Shown one piece after another: positions 63,013 through 64,000 of a stretch of DNA of 64,000 nucleotides. Position 1 is the first letter of the stretch. Each line of letters opens with the position of its first letter. Source of the DNA: Portulaca oleracea (taxonomy: Eukaryota; Streptophyta; Magnoliopsida; Caryophyllales; Portulacaceae); assembly GCA_029582165.1 (NCBI GenBank), contig CM055882.1:21486867-21550866 (forward strand), given 5' to 3'. The notes beneath the pieces were generated by a model. That model saw nothing but the letters and a program-made list of their open reading frames with translations. It was not told the DNA's origin and ran no database searches. The position numbers and the translations under genes were made by a program.

Positions 63013-64000
63013 TCTATAATAATATAAAAGTAATATATTCGAAATTTGAAAATACTCAACCCAGAGTGATTGTAGGGGTTATCGGCCAATCAGATTAAAG
63101 AAAAAAAATCGATTTAAAAATACAGTAAAAATTCCCCCCCCCCATGAAATAATTAAAATAATCGATCTAAAAAAATAATAAACAAGAAGTCTAATCAGAT
63201 TAAGAGTCTACCTTATCTAATTAAAAATCTACTTCCCAACCCAATTAGGACTCTAACTCCTACCCAAATCTAATTAGGACTCTACCTCTCACCCAAATCT
63301 AATCAGGACTCTACCTCCCGAGTCTCGACCCAATATATAAACATCGAAACATCTTTCATTATCTTCCAATCTATCAACTATTAGCATTTGAAGCAACCAT
63401 GAAATTCTCGACAAACCTACAAATACAAACAGGTTAGTTTTCGAAAAGTACTATCAATATATACCACATCAATATATTTTAGCATGTATTTGCATGTTAC
63501 AATTTTTTTCATAAAATTTTGCATGATACATTGGATTTACATGGTGAAAAATATCAAAATATTACAATTTAGCACTCTCGATAGTTTAAAAAGATTGAAA
63601 GTGTATAATCTCCGCAATATCTGTCAACATATTTAACCCCTCCTTTTTTTACTTTAGCATGTATTTTGTTGCCCCTCAGTCCTCATTGCTTGAGAAATCT
63701 ATTAATATATAAAAGTAATATGTTCAAATTTTGTTGCACAAGCCTGTCTTTTTTTAATGTACGCGATGCAACTTTGGTAAGGGCTTAACTTGCTCAGTTG
63801 TATTTGCACAGGGCACCTAATAATTCATGTATCATAACTATGGTTTCTTTTTGGAATTTGGATTTCGCTGATTATTTGCTGCTCCTTTTTTATGTAACTT
63901 AGAAGGTGGGTGGGACTCGAGTGGTGGTCGAGAAGGTGATGCATGTTCGAAAACCGCATACAGGGGCTCAGAAAAAATGGTCACCAGTAACCCACTATCA
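63013..64000 (+). mobile_element. Two Helitron-like 5' termini; remainder unassigned
   Basis: TCTATAATAATATAAAAGTA starts at about 63014 after an A, and TCTATTAATATATAAAAGTA starts at about 63698. Both match the plant Helitron 5' pattern, and both continue with AATAT(A/G)TTC, so they are related. No 3' hairpin plus CTAG lies inside the window. The last 150 bp hold nothing I recognise. Confidence 0.5.

Noticed and set aside
63500..64000. Possible gene start near the right edge
   Set aside because: No open frame of useful length and no recognisable motif; the sequence after the Helitron-like end is left unassigned.

Overview
This window looks like nuclear DNA of a flowering plant, most likely a eudicot with a TE-rich genome. 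The evidence is two spliced-type or plant-type cellular genes sitting in nested LTR retrotransposons of plant lineages (Athila-type Ty3, chromovirus-type Ty3, Copia), Helitrons, and many Stowaway, Tourist and Mutator-type non-autonomous elements. I could not fix the family or species from sequence alone.

Two cellular genes are well supported. A single-exon BSD-domain protein gene lies on + (8506-9900), with a Helitron end only about 285 bp upstream of its ATG. A TPR-like protein gene lies on - (46006 down to 35369). It has three exons (45431-46006, 42156-42328, 35369-35519) that join in frame to 299 codons with canonical GT-AG junctions. Its two introns (3.1 and 6.6 kb) are packed with transposon remnants, so it is easily missed. 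A possible non-coding transcript on - lies downstream of the BSD gene (about 10500-11790).

Layout: 1-2710 long Ty3-type LTR; 2711-8221 chained Helitrons and MITEs; 8222-9900 BSD gene; 9901-13064 flank, candidate ncRNA and a MITE; 13065-34950 a nested Athila-type block on -, with outer LTRs at 13065-15385 and 33336-34950 and an inner element whose two ends carry different LTRs (18279-19610 and 25129-26689); 34951-46240 TPR gene; 46241-50448 simple repeats, an isolated Athila-type LTR and Helitron fragments; 50449-62865 a decayed Copia element split by a complete chromovirus-type Ty3 element (53930-60557, exact 5-bp target duplication CCCTT); 62866-64000 MITE and Helitron ends.

The most interesting signal is a vocabulary of short GC-rich palindromes clustered in the promoter-proximal part of almost every LTR here. 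The same words recur in unrelated superfamilies: CAACACGG-n-CCGTGTTG in an Athila LTR and in a Copia leader, and AGGTCGCG-nn-CGCGACCT in another Athila LTR and in the chromovirus LTR. Both Athila-type elements carry their own dictionary a second time, between the end of pol and the env-like ORF. In the chromovirus the palindromic core differs between its own two LTRs by large indels, while the flanks differ by only a few percent.
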